Assembly: GCF_051650185.1 (NCBI RefSeq)
Contig: NZ_JBOFIN010000077.1
Span: 38,309 to 102,308, forward strand
Direction of reading: 5' to 3'
Source of the DNA: Scandinavium sp051650185
GTDB taxonomy: Bacteria > Pseudomonadota > Gammaproteobacteria > Enterobacterales > Enterobacteriaceae
DNA length: 64,000 nt
The notes beneath the pieces are model-generated. The model saw only the letters and a list, made by a program, of their open reading frames with translations, ran no database searches and had not been told where the DNA came from. The translations under genes and the position numbers were made by a program. Position 1 is the stretch's first letter. Each line of letters starts with the position of its first letter. Below are positions 53,016-61,404 of the stretch, piece by piece.

Positions 53016-54665
53016 ATGTCGAATAAACCGTTTGTCTTTCAGACCCCTTTCCCGCTCGCCAAAGATGACACTGAGTATTACCTGCTGAGCCGCGAACACG
53101 TTTCTGTCGCGGAGTTTGACGGTCAGGAAGTGCTGAAAGTCGCCCCTGAAGCGCTGACGCTGCTGGCGCAACAAGCCTTCCATGATGCTTCCTTTATGCT
53201 GCGAGTTTCCCACCAGAAACAGGTCGCCTCGATTCTGCTCGACCCACAAGCCAGCGATAACGACAAATACGTCGCCCTGCAATTCCTGCGCAACTCTGAG
53301 ATTGCGGCTAAAGGCGTGCTGCCGACCTGTCAGGACACCGGCTCCGCCATCATCATGGGCAAAAAAGGGCAGAACGTGTGGACCGGAGGCGGCGACGAAG
53401 CGGCCCTGGCGCGCGGCGTGTACAACACCTACACCGAAGACAATCTGCGCTATTCCCAAAACGCGCCGCTGGACATGTACAAAGAGGTGAATACCGGCAC
53501 CAATCTGCCGGCGCAAATCGACCTCTACAGCGTGGACGGCAACGAATACAAATTCCTGTGCATGGCAAAAGGCGGCGGTTCGGCCAACAAAACCTACCTG
53601 TATCAGGAAACCAAAGCGCTGATCACCCCGGCGAAGCTGAAAAACTATCTGGTCGAGAAAATGCGTACCCTCGGGACGGCAGCCTGCCCGCCGTACCACA
53701 TTGCGTTCGTGATTGGCGGCACTTCCGCAGAAGCCACGCTGAAAACGGTGAAACTGGCTTCAGCCCGTTATTACGATGAACTGCCAACCGAAGGCAACGA
53801 ACACGGTCAGGCTTTCCGCGACGTACAGCTGGAACAGGAACTGTTGCAGGAAGCGCAAAATCTGGGTCTCGGCGCACAGTTCGGCGGCAAATACTTCGCC
53901 CACGATATCCGCGTGATCCGCCTGCCACGCCACGGTGCATCCTGCCCTATCGGCATGGGCGTGTCCTGCTCGGCAGACCGCAACATCAAAGCGAAAATCA
54001 ACCGTGACGGGATCTGGATCGAAAAACTGGAATCCAACCCTGGCCAGTACATTCCGCAAGCTTTGCGTCAGCAGGGTGAAGGCGAGGTGGTCAGCATCAA
54101 TCTGAATCAGCCGATGGAAGCCATTCAGGCTCAGCTTTCCGCGCACCCGGTTTCGACTCGCGTGATGCTGAACGGCACCATCATCGTGGCGCGCGATATT
54201 GCGCACGCGAAGCTGAAAGAGCTGCTCGATAACGGTGAAGCCCTGCCGCAGTACGTGAAAGATCACCCAATCTATTACGCGGGCCCGGCGAAAACGCCGG
54301 AAGGCTATGCATCAGGATCACTCGGCCCAACCACCGCCGGGCGCATGGACTCCTATGTTGATCTTCTGCAATCCCACGGCGCAAGCATGGTGATGCTGGC
54401 AAAAGGCAACCGCAGCCAGCAAGTGACTGACGCCTGCCATAAACACGGCGGTTTCTATTTGGGCAGCATCGGTGGCCCGGCGGCGGTTCTGGCACAGCAA
54501 AGCATTAAGAGCCTTGAATGCGTGGCTTATCCGGAGTTAGGCATGGAAGCTATCTGGAAAATTGAAGTGGAAAACTTCCCGGCGTTTATCCTCGTGGATG
54601 ACAAAGGTAACGACTTCTTCCAGCAGATTCAGAATAAACAGTGCGCAGGTTGTAGCCAGAAGTAA
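53016..54665 (+). CDS. fumA: Class I [4Fe-4S] fumarate hydratase (FumA/FumB)
   Basis: A 549-residue cytoplasmic enzyme that interconverts malate and fumarate and, in this family, also dehydrates tartrate. Sequence and length are close to E. coli FumA/FumB (548 residues), starting MSNKPF. The cluster ligands are visible as Cys105 in LPTCQDTG, Cys in AACPPYH and Cys in GVSCSAD. The C-terminal beta domain has TTAGRMDSYVD and GNRSQQVTDACHKHGGFYLGSIGGPAA. The last residues (CAGCSQK) hold two Cys. The ATG at 53016 has GGAG 6 nt upstream. By context (FNR-linked transporter and fumarate reductase) it plays the anaerobic FumB role, but FumA and FumB are too similar for me to choose the name firmly. 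Confidence 0.94.
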   Translation: MSNKPFVFQTPFPLAKDDTEYYLLSREHVSVAEFDGQEVLKVAPEALTLLAQQAFHDASFMLRVSHQKQVASILLDPQASDNDKYVALQFLRNSEIAAKGVLPTCQDTGSAIIMGKKGQNVWTGGGDEAALARGVYNTYTEDNLRYSQNAPLDMYKEVNTGTNLPAQIDLYSVDGNEYKFLCMAKGGGSANKTYLYQETKALITPAKLKNYLVEKMRTLGTAACPPYHIAFVIGGTSAEATLKTVKLASARYYDELPTEGNEHGQAFRDVQLEQELLQEAQNLGLGAQFGGKYFAHDIRVIRLPRHGASCPIGMGVSCSADRNIKAKINRDGIWIEKLESNPGQYIPQALRQQGEGEVVSINLNQPMEAIQAQLSAHPVSTRVMLNGTIIVARDIAHAKLKELLDNGEALPQYVKDHPIYYAGPAKTPEGYASGSLGPTTAGRMDSYVDLLQSHGASMVMLAKGNRSQQVTDACHKHGGFYLGSIGGPAAVLAQQSIKSLECVAYPELGMEAIWKIEVENFPAFILVDDKGNDFFQQIQNKQCAGCSQK

Positions 54666-54723
54666 CCCTCCCCACTGCCGGGCGGCGCCTTGCTTGCCCG
54701 GCCGACAACGGCGGCGATCGTAG

Positions 54724-54756
54724 GCCGGGTAAGCGTAGCGACACCCGGCTTTTTTT
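54724..54756 (+). terminator. REP-associated terminator after fumarase gene
   Basis: Perfect 7-bp arms GCCGGGT (54724-54730) and ACCCGGC (54743-54749) are followed by seven Ts. The sequence GTAGGCCGGGTAAGCG before it is REP-like, and a further GC-rich hairpin segment lies at 54672-54715. The T-run touches the stop codon of the convergent MFS gene. Confidence 0.85.
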
Positions 54757-56296
54757 ACTCCAGAATCGGCTCTTCCACCCGCGTCGGCTTCGAAAACAGC
54801 AGCACCAGCGGCAGCAGAATGAAGCACAGAAACATCATCAGGCGGAAATCCTGATAGTAGGCCAGCACCGTTGCCTGCCGTGAGACTTCGCCGTTGATCG
54901 CCATCAGGCCGGAGGTTTGATGCAGGTTGTACACACCGTGCTGCATCATATGCTGAAGCGCCTTGTTGAACGGATTAATAAAGCCGGAGAACACGCTGTG
55001 ATTGCGCTGACTTTGCTGTGCGAGGTAGGTCGTCACCACGGAAATCCCGATGCTGCTGCCGATATTACGGATCAGCGAGTAGAGCGATGCGCCTTCGGTG
55101 CGGTACTGCGGCACCAGTGTCGAAAAGGTCAGTGTGGATAGCGGCACGAAGGTTAATCCCATCCCCACGCCCTGCACCACGCCGGAGCTGATAATGTCCC
55201 ACGGGCTCATCCACATGGTGAAATGGGTCATCTGCCACAGCGAAATCGCCATGATCACTACGCCAATCGCAATGACATAACGCAAATCAACTTTCCCGGC
55301 TATGCGCCCGACTATCATCATACTGAGCATGGTACCGAAGCCGCGTGGGGTCATCAGCAACCCAACATCAATCACCGGATAATGCATAAACCCCTGCAAC
55401 AGCGGCGGCATTAACGCCATCGTCGCCAGCAATATCGTCCCCATGCCGAAGCTGAACAGGAGCCCTACCACAAAATTTTTATCGCGGAAAATACCCGGCT
55501 CGATAAATGGCTTTTTCGCCGTGAAGATATGCGCGACAAACAGATACAGCGCCACCCCGGCCAGCACCGCTTCAATGATAATTTCGCCGCTGGCAAACCA
55601 CTCTTTTGATTCCCCACGATCGAGGAACAACTGCAGGCTGCCAATCGCTACGCTCAAAAAGAAGAAGCCCAACAGGTCAAATTTGCGTTTGCTGTCGAGC
55701 GCGGTTTCGCTGACAAACGAGGTGATCCCAAGCCACGCCAGCACGCCAAACGGGATGTTGATATAGAACACCCAGCGCCAGCTGTAATACTCCGTCAGCC
55801 AGCCGCCGAGCGATGGGCCGAGGATCGGCCCGACCATGACGCCCATGCCCCACATCGCCATGGCTGAGCCGTGTTTCTCTTTCGGCCACGCGTCGAGCAT
55901 CACGGATTGCGACAGCGGTACCAGGCTTGCGCCGAAAATACCCTGCATCAGGCGGAAAATCACAATCTGGTCGAGCGACTGCGCCGCCCCGCAGAGCATG
56001 GACGCGACGGTAAAGCCTACCACCGACCAGGCAAAGAGACGCTTGCGCCCAATGCGAGCCGACACAAAACCCGTCAGCGGCATCGCAATGGCGGCCGCCA
56101 CAATATAGGACGTGAGCACCCACGAGGTTTGGTCCTGCGTTGCGCCCATCGCCCCTTGCATATGCGGCAGTGCGACGTTGGCGATGGTGGTATCCAGCGC
56201 CTGCATGATGGTCGCCAGCATCACCGAGAAGGTGATCAACAGGCGGCGGTCAGCGCTTTGCTTCTGCGGCAGCGGAGCCGCGATGACTTCAGTCAT
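54755..56296 (-). CDS. EmrB/QacA-type DHA2 drug exporter (MFS, 14 TM)
   Basis: A 513-residue inner-membrane proton-driven multidrug exporter. Motif D1 (LDTTIANVALPHM), motif A (GFVSARIGRKRLF), motif C (WGMGVMVGPILGPSLGG) and motif B (RLMQGIFGA) are all visible, and about 14 hydrophobic helices fit the DHA2 family. It starts 11 bp after the adaptor gene on the same strand, forming an EmrAB-type pair that would work with a TolC channel. No TolC or local EmrR-type regulator gene is in the same unit. The chromosomal emrAB locus of this species is probably elsewhere, so this is a paralogous system of unknown drug profile. Confidence 0.93.
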   Translation of the reverse strand: MTEVIAAPLPQKQSADRRLLITFSVMLATIMQALDTTIANVALPHMQGAMGATQDQTSWVLTSYIVAAAIAMPLTGFVSARIGRKRLFAWSVVGFTVASMLCGAAQSLDQIVIFRLMQGIFGASLVPLSQSVMLDAWPKEKHGSAMAMWGMGVMVGPILGPSLGGWLTEYYSWRWVFYINIPFGVLAWLGITSFVSETALDSKRKFDLLGFFFLSVAIGSLQLFLDRGESKEWFASGEIIIEAVLAGVALYLFVAHIFTAKKPFIEPGIFRDKNFVVGLLFSFGMGTILLATMALMPPLLQGFMHYPVIDVGLLMTPRGFGTMLSMMIVGRIAGKVDLRYVIAIGVVIMAISLWQMTHFTMWMSPWDIISSGVVQGVGMGLTFVPLSTLTFSTLVPQYRTEGASLYSLIRNIGSSIGISVVTTYLAQQSQRNHSVFSGFINPFNKALQHMMQHGVYNLHQTSGLMAINGEVSRQATVLAYYQDFRLMMFLCFILLPLVLLFSKPTRVEEPILE

Positions 56297-56307
56297 AAAC
56301 CACCTCC

Positions 56308-57324
56308 TCAGGAAGCGTTGTTGGCGTTTGCCTGAGTATCAATTTTGATGGTGGCACTCAGCCCGGCACGTAGCTGCGGCTGGTTGGCATCCGTTTGCAG
56401 ACGAATGCGGACGGGCACACGCTGCGTCACTTTCACCCAGTTCCCTGTGGCATTTTCAGCGGGGATCACTGAGTACTCCGCCCCCGTCGCCGGGCTGATG
56501 CTGCTGACTTTGCCGTGCCAGGTCACGCCCGGGGCATAGTCGACGCTGATTTCCGCTGGCTGATTGTCGCGAATATGCGTGAGATCTTTTTCCGTGAAGT
56601 TGGCTTCTACATACAAATGGCTGTCAGCCACCAGCAACATCGCGGTGCTGCCACTCTGCACATATTCCCCGGTTTGCAAGACTTTGGTGATAGTGCCGGA
56701 AGAAGGCGCATATTCGTTCACATGCGCGAGATTATTTTTTGCCGTATTCAATTCCGCCAGCGCTTTTTTATAACGTGGATGCTGCTCAACGGGCATCGAA
56801 ATATCCCCGCCAAAGCTGTCGGCCACTTCCTGTAATTGTTTTTGCAGCATGTTCACTTCCAGCGACATCAGCAGGCTTTTCTGGTGCGCACCGTCGAGGT
56901 CTGATGCAGACACGTAGCCCGGCCCGGTCAGGCGATGCAAGCGCCCTTCTTCACGCTGCGCGTAAGCCAGCTGGCTTTTTGATACCTCGATATTCGCAAG
57001 CTTACTGCGGTATTGCGATTTAATGGTATTCAGATCGATAACGGTATTATTCAGTTCAGACGTTGCCTGCGCGACCGCTAATTCATACGGTTTAGGATCG
57101 ACGCTAAAAAGCAAATCGCCTTTATTCACATGCTGGTTTTCTTTCACCGTCACATGCAATACCCGACCAGACACTTCAGCGCCGATGGTTGTTTTATCCG
57201 CTTTAACATAAGCGTTATCTGTTTCCACATAACGGCCGCCGGAAAAATAAACCCAGCTACCCGCAGCAATTCCCAGCGTCGGTATGACAAGCAATAAAAT
57301 AAAACGCAGCTTTTTCATTTTCAT
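56308..57324 (-). CDS. EmrA-type HlyD-family membrane fusion protein
   Basis: A 338-residue adaptor with one N-terminal membrane helix (about 5-25, LRFILLLVIPTLGIAAGSWVYF) and the EmrA hallmark ETDNAYVKADKTTIGAEVSGRV at the first lipoyl half. A long helical hairpin (about 85-190), the second lipoyl half (EYAPSSGTITKVLQTGEYVQSG) and a beta-barrel follow. It connects the MFS exporter to a TolC-type channel. The ATG at 57324 has AGAG 8 nt upstream; a TTG two codons earlier is not needed. It is the first gene of the efflux pair; its promoter must lie in the roughly 140 bp between it and the terminator of the LacI-type gene. Confidence 0.93.
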   Translation of the reverse strand: MKMKKLRFILLLVIPTLGIAAGSWVYFSGGRYVETDNAYVKADKTTIGAEVSGRVLHVTVKENQHVNKGDLLFSVDPKPYELAVAQATSELNNTVIDLNTIKSQYRSKLANIEVSKSQLAYAQREEGRLHRLTGPGYVSASDLDGAHQKSLLMSLEVNMLQKQLQEVADSFGGDISMPVEQHPRYKKALAELNTAKNNLAHVNEYAPSSGTITKVLQTGEYVQSGSTAMLLVADSHLYVEANFTEKDLTHIRDNQPAEISVDYAPGVTWHGKVSSISPATGAEYSVIPAENATGNWVKVTQRVPVRIRLQTDANQPQLRAGLSATIKIDTQANANNAS

Positions 57325-57462
57325 GTGCAAATCTCTTTATTTGCGCGATACCAGAGTCGGAAAGGTGAGGCAAAAACAGACGCTGACGCCCTGCGCGGTG
57401 GCAGGTTTCATCAGGGCGGAGTGGGCAGATATCGCTGATTTATTGATGCGATAAATATAATT

Positions 57463-57490
57463 AGCCTGCTTATTGTAAACTAAGCAGGCT
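57463..57490 (-). terminator. Hairpin terminator after the LacI-type regulator gene
   Basis: Perfect 10-bp arms AGCCTGCTTA and TAAGCAGGCT with an 8-nt loop lie 19 bp past the regulator's stop codon. The tail on the minus strand is AATTATATTT, only moderately T-rich. Confidence 0.6.
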
Positions 57491-57508
57491 GTGCTATTCG
57501 GGGTTTAA

Positions 57509-58522
57509 TTATAAATTTGGCTGGCTGGAGCGCCGTATTTTCAAACGCCCGGCGAGCGTTAAATGCGTCGCGGCATCTTCAGCGTTACAGAGATATTCCA
57601 CCGCCAGTCTTCCCAGCTCGCCATAAGGCAGTTGAATACTGGTAAGCGGCGGCGTTAATTGCTCTGAGATTTTTTGGTCGTCATAACCCACCACCAGCAC
57701 GTCGTCCGGGATGCGTAATCCGTGGTCGGAAATTGCCTGGTAGCAGCCAATAGCCAGCCAGTCGCTGGCGCAGAAAATGGCATCCGGGCGTTCGGCCTGG
57801 GCCAGCAACGCCACGGTGGCCTGATAAGATTCGTTGAACTGCCAGTTGGTTTGCTGCACCCACGCATCCTGCGGCGTAATGCCCGATTGGGTGAGCGCCG
57901 CCTGATAGCCCGCCAGGCGCTGACGCGTGGCTTCCATCCAGCTCTCTCCCGTAATGTGTGCGATGCGCTTTGCGCCCTGATTCACCAGATGTCGGGTGAC
58001 CTGAAAGGCGTTGGCGTAATCATCCGGCTCAAAGGACGGCAGCAGCGGAGAATCCGGATCGCGCTGGTTGAGCAGCACCAACGGCAGCGTGGTGCAGTCC
58101 TGAAAGGCGCTCAGTTCCACCACCGTGGTCACCGGCGAGGCCAGAATGATCCCCACGCAGTTGCGCTTTTCTAACTGGCGAATGATGTTCAGCGCCAGCT
58201 CGCTGTCGTCGCCGTAATCGTACACCGTGAGCAACACTTCGCTGCGCCAGGCCGCATCACGCGCCTGGCTGATGGCGTCAATAAAGGGATCGTAGCTTTG
58301 CAATGAACTGATCAGCAGCGCGATCTCTTCCTGATTCCTCGGAGAATGAATGGCTGGCAGGCGATCGTAGCCCAGCTCCCCTGCCACATTAATCACCCGC
58401 TGGCGCGTTTCGTCGCTGAGTTTGATATTGCGAGACTGATTAAGCACTAACGATACCGTCGCCTGGGACACCCCGGCTGCGCGTGCGATATCGTTCATGG
58501 TGACTTTATTTTTCCGCTTCAT
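57509..58522 (-). CDS. LacI-family transcriptional regulator
   Basis: A 337-residue repressor-type protein. Residues 5-55 form the LacI DNA-binding domain (VTMNDIARAAGVSQATVSLVLNQ, then the hinge helix region around RQRVINVAGELGYDR). The rest is a periplasmic-binding-protein-like sensor domain with ILASP, HITGE, AIFCASDWLAIGCYQ and VVGYDD signatures. It is divergent from the glycosidase-symporter operon, so it most likely represses that operon and responds to a sugar derived from its substrate. A 23-bp palindrome just before the glycosidase start is the candidate operator. Its own leader is short; AGGG precedes the ATG closely. Confidence 0.92.
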   Translation of the reverse strand: MKRKNKVTMNDIARAAGVSQATVSLVLNQSRNIKLSDETRQRVINVAGELGYDRLPAIHSPRNQEEIALLISSLQSYDPFIDAISQARDAAWRSEVLLTVYDYGDDSELALNIIRQLEKRNCVGIILASPVTTVVELSAFQDCTTLPLVLLNQRDPDSPLLPSFEPDDYANAFQVTRHLVNQGAKRIAHITGESWMEATRQRLAGYQAALTQSGITPQDAWVQQTNWQFNESYQATVALLAQAERPDAIFCASDWLAIGCYQAISDHGLRIPDDVLVVGYDDQKISEQLTPPLTSIQLPYGELGRLAVEYLCNAEDAATHLTLAGRLKIRRSSQPNL

Positions 58523-58681
58523 AATCCCTGCCCACGGTTTTTGATGGCCACATCATACTCATCATCTTCACCCGGTGGCAGCGCTGTGCGTTGCCGATCA
58601 CGTTTCTTCCTCACAGCGTCGCCAACTTTGTGAGGATTGTCGCTTTTTCCGCTCATCGTAATTGCTCATGAATGCGTCAAC

Positions 58682-58704
58682 TAATATTTATTAGCTAAAT
58701 ATTA
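58682..58704 (+). promoter_or_regulatory. Palindromic operator candidate before the glycosidase gene
   Basis: TAATATTTA (58682-58690), a TTAGC spacer and TAAATATTA (58696-58704) form a perfect inverted repeat ending 17 bp before the glycosidase ATG. Position and symmetry suit a repressor site for the divergent LacI-type regulator. The AT-rich arms with a 5-bp spacer are atypical for that family, and an mRNA hairpin near the ribosome site is the alternative. Confidence 0.5.
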
Positions 58705-58721
58705 TCAGCAGAGAGGTCATC

Positions 58722-59810
58722 ATGAAACAGCAGTGGACAAAGGAACAGGCGCAGGCCTGGTATCAGCAACAGGGTTGGCTGTGCGGTTTTAATTATCTGC
58801 CGTCAACGGCGGTGAACTGGACAGATATCTGGCAGAAAGAAACCTTCGACGCCCCGACCATCGAACGCGAGCTTGGGTGGGCCGCTGAAGCGGGTTACAA
58901 CAGCCTGCGCATCAACCTGCCGTTTATTGTCTGGGAAGTTGACCGCGACGGGCTGATTGCCCGCATCAATCAGTTTTTGCAGATTGCGGATAAACACGGT
59001 TTTCGCACCATGCTGACGCTGATGGACGATTGCGGCTTTTCAGGCGATGAACCCTATCTTGGCCCACAAAAAGCGCCCGTTCCGGGCAAACACAATAGCC
59101 AGGCCGCCGCGAGTCCGGGGCGTGCGAAAGTGTGCAATCGTGATGAATGGCCGCACATCGAACGTTACGTGCGTGACATCGTGCGTGAATTCCGCAGCGA
59201 CAAGCGCGTGCTGCTGTGGGATTTGTACAACGAGCCGGGCAACCGCGGCATTTTCGCCACCGGTACCGTGGAAGTGCAGTACGACGAAAAGCTGGAAGCG
59301 TTCGCCCACGAGCTGATGCGTAAAGCATTCGAATGGGTGCGCGATGAAAACCCGGAGCAACCACTCACTGTCTGTGCGTGGCGCTTGCCGCATGAAGCGG
59401 AAGGCGAAACATTCTATCAGCACCCGCTGGATCAGACCGCACTGGCGCTGTCTGACGTGGTGAGCTTCCACGCTTACACCAACACCGCGAGAATGGTCGC
59501 CATCATTCACCAGTTGGAACAGCTGGACCGCCCGATGTTCTGCACAGAGTGGCTGGCGCGCCACGTGGGCAGCACCATTGAGGAACAATTGCCGCTGATG
59601 CACGCCGCCAATGTGGCGCCTTATCAATGGGGGCTGGTGCGCGGCAAGACCCAGACCTGGCTGCCGTGGCCGGTAGTGATGACTAACTCACCGGACTATT
59701 GCCGCCTGTGGTTCCATGACGTATTTGAAGAAAACGGCATTCCTTTCTCACAAGCGGAAATGGCGCTGGTGCGCAAACTGAGCCGCATTGGTCTGCATCC
59801 TTCCCGTTAA
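58722..59810 (+). CDS. Intracellular GH5-like glycoside hydrolase
   Basis: A 362-residue cytoplasmic enzyme with a (beta/alpha)8 clan A glycosidase pattern. The acid/base Glu171 is in WDLYNEPGN and the likely nucleophile Glu276 in FCTEWLAR, at the ends of strands 4 and 7. Supporting residues include RINLPFIVWEVD and SFHAYTN. There is no signal peptide, so it acts on a short imported oligosaccharide or glycoside rather than on polymer. Relatives are usually annotated as cellulase or 1,4-beta-xylanase, but specificity cannot be read from the sequence. It is the first gene of an operon with a GPH symporter, divergent from a LacI-type regulator. GAGAGG lies about 8 nt before the ATG. Confidence 0.85.
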   Translation: MKQQWTKEQAQAWYQQQGWLCGFNYLPSTAVNWTDIWQKETFDAPTIERELGWAAEAGYNSLRINLPFIVWEVDRDGLIARINQFLQIADKHGFRTMLTLMDDCGFSGDEPYLGPQKAPVPGKHNSQAAASPGRAKVCNRDEWPHIERYVRDIVREFRSDKRVLLWDLYNEPGNRGIFATGTVEVQYDEKLEAFAHELMRKAFEWVRDENPEQPLTVCAWRLPHEAEGETFYQHPLDQTALALSDVVSFHAYTNTARMVAIIHQLEQLDRPMFCTEWLARHVGSTIEEQLPLMHAANVAPYQWGLVRGKTQTWLPWPVVMTNSPDYCRLWFHDVFEENGIPFSQAEMALVRKLSRIGLHPSR

Positions 59811-59831
59811 TAATAATATTGATGACAGCAG

Positions 59832-59851
59832 CCCGGCGGCCTGCCGCCGGG
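59832..59851 (+). repeat. Intercistronic GC-rich hairpin
   Basis: CCCGGCGGC (59832-59840) and GCCGCCGGG (59843-59851) form a perfect palindrome between the glycosidase and symporter genes. No T-run follows, and AAGG for the next gene begins 5 nt later, so it is more likely an mRNA stability or translation element than a terminator. Confidence 0.6.
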
Positions 59852-59867
59852 TGCAAAGGTACGCACT

Positions 59868-61259
59868 ATGGCAAATACGATGAAAATACCGTCTCGCGAG
59901 TTGTGGTCCTATTTTGGCTATGGTTTAGGTCAGTGTTTTAGCTTTGGTTTAGTGGGTTCGTTTATTAACTATTTCTATACTGACGTGCTGGGTATTTCTG
60001 CCCTCGCCGCCAGTACCATTTTCCTTATCGCCCGCGCCTGGGATGCCATCCACGATCCGCTGTTCGCCAGCTTCATGGACACCATTAACAGCCGCTTCGG
60101 CAAGTTCCGCCACTTTATGCTGATTGCGCCGCTGCTGATAACCGGCGTGACGCTGCTGTCGTTCTATAAGATCGAGGCCGACACCACCACCAAAATTTTG
60201 TACGCCGGAGTGACCTACATTTTATGGGGCACGCTGTACGCCATTTCCGATATTCCGTTCTGGTCGATGTCATCCGTGATGACCAACGATTCCGGGCAAC
60301 GTACTCGGGCGGTGACTGCCGCGATGCTTGGCGTGAATGCCGGGATTGCCTGCGCCAATATTTTCTTCCCGAAACTGGCCGCTTTCTTTGCGCAGTACAG
60401 CAATGACAAAGGCTACTTTATGGCGGCGTTAGTGATGATGCTGGTCGGCCTGCCGCTGATGCTGAATGGTTTTCTGCAAATCAAAGAGCGCGTGCCGCCA
60501 AGCCCGGAAAAAGTCACGATACGTGACACCTTCCGTAACTTAAGGCAGAACAAGCCGCTGTTTATCATTCTGCTGTCGTTCTTTTTCTGTGTGTTCCATA
60601 ACGTTGCCAACGGCATCTATATCTATTTCTTTATCTACAACATGGGCGATGCCAGCCTGCAAATGGTGATTGGCCTGATGGGCATCGTGGCTGCCGTGGT
60701 GTGTCTGGTCGCGCCGATGCTGACGCGAAAAATGCAGAAACGAAAACTGTTCATGATCCTTTGCGGACTGGATGTCGCGGTGCGCGTGGTGATGTGGTTT
60801 GCCGGTTATCAGCACACGGCAGTACTGTTCCTGCTGCTGGGACTGAGCACCATTTTCGTGATGATGACCAACATTCTTACGTCGTCGATGATTGCAGACA
60901 CCATCGAATACGCGGAGTACCACACCAACAAGCGCTGCGCGGCGATCACCTTCTCCGGGCAAACCTTTACCGGCAAGATGTCTGTCGCGGTAGGCGGCGG
61001 GTTAATCGGCATTTTCCTGACGGTGATCGGCTATGTGCCACAGGCGCAAAGCCAGAGCGATGCAGTGCTGAACGGGTTGTTCTTTGGGATTTGCCTGCTT
61101 CCGGCGATCGGCTCATTGATTCGCCTTGGATTTATGTCGCGCTTCACCTTCACCGAAGAGAAGCATGCGGAGATCTGCCGCCTGCTGGCGCTGCGGCGTC
61201 ATGCGGTGTCTGAGGATGAGAAGCAACAGCCGGAAGGACGGCCTGTTTCGGTGAACTGA
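59868..61259 (+). CDS. GPH-family (MelB-type) glycoside:cation symporter
   Basis: A 463-residue inner-membrane sugar transporter with about 12 helices. MelB/GPH family traits are the N-terminal SYFGYGLGQCFSFGLVGSFIN, the cation-site region RAWDAIHDPLFASFMD, the loop SRFGKFRHFMLIAPL and the later DTIEYAEYHTNKR. It would carry a glycoside in with H+ or Na+, supplying the cytoplasmic glycosidase made from the same transcript 57 bp upstream. AAGGT precedes the ATG by 7 nt. The C-terminal 25 residues are polar and cytoplasmic. A bidirectional terminator follows. Confidence 0.93.
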   Translation: MANTMKIPSRELWSYFGYGLGQCFSFGLVGSFINYFYTDVLGISALAASTIFLIARAWDAIHDPLFASFMDTINSRFGKFRHFMLIAPLLITGVTLLSFYKIEADTTTKILYAGVTYILWGTLYAISDIPFWSMSSVMTNDSGQRTRAVTAAMLGVNAGIACANIFFPKLAAFFAQYSNDKGYFMAALVMMLVGLPLMLNGFLQIKERVPPSPEKVTIRDTFRNLRQNKPLFIILLSFFFCVFHNVANGIYIYFFIYNMGDASLQMVIGLMGIVAAVVCLVAPMLTRKMQKRKLFMILCGLDVAVRVVMWFAGYQHTAVLFLLLGLSTIFVMMTNILTSSMIADTIEYAEYHTNKRCAAITFSGQTFTGKMSVAVGGGLIGIFLTVIGYVPQAQSQSDAVLNGLFFGICLLPAIGSLIRLGFMSRFTFTEEKHAEICRLLALRRHAVSEDEKQQPEGRPVSVN

Positions 61260-61285
61260 CTCCAGCGAGGATGGCGGGGCGTACG

Positions 61286-61340
61286 GCTGTGCGGTCTGAT
61301 GCCCTCTCCCCCCGGCCCCTCTCCCACAGGGCGAGGGGAG
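61286..61340. repeat. Single CCCTCTCC-type intergenic palindrome
   Basis: CCCTCTCCCCCC..., CCCCTCTCCC and GGGCGAGGGG segments resemble the paired repeats at 47823-47952 in a degenerate form. It lies between the symporter stop and the terminator. Confidence 0.5.
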
Positions 61341-61347
61341 CAAACAC

Positions 61348-61375
61348 AAAAAAATCCTCTCAAGAGAGGATTTTT
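61348..61375. terminator. Bidirectional rho-independent terminator
   Basis: AAAAAAATCCTCTC and GAGAGGATTTTT form a perfect hairpin with a 2-nt centre and A/T runs on both sides. It serves both the symporter gene and the convergent roxA gene. Confidence 0.9.
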
Positions 61376-61404
61376 ACTGTTCACCTCGCCGCCGGGCAAT
61401 GGGA

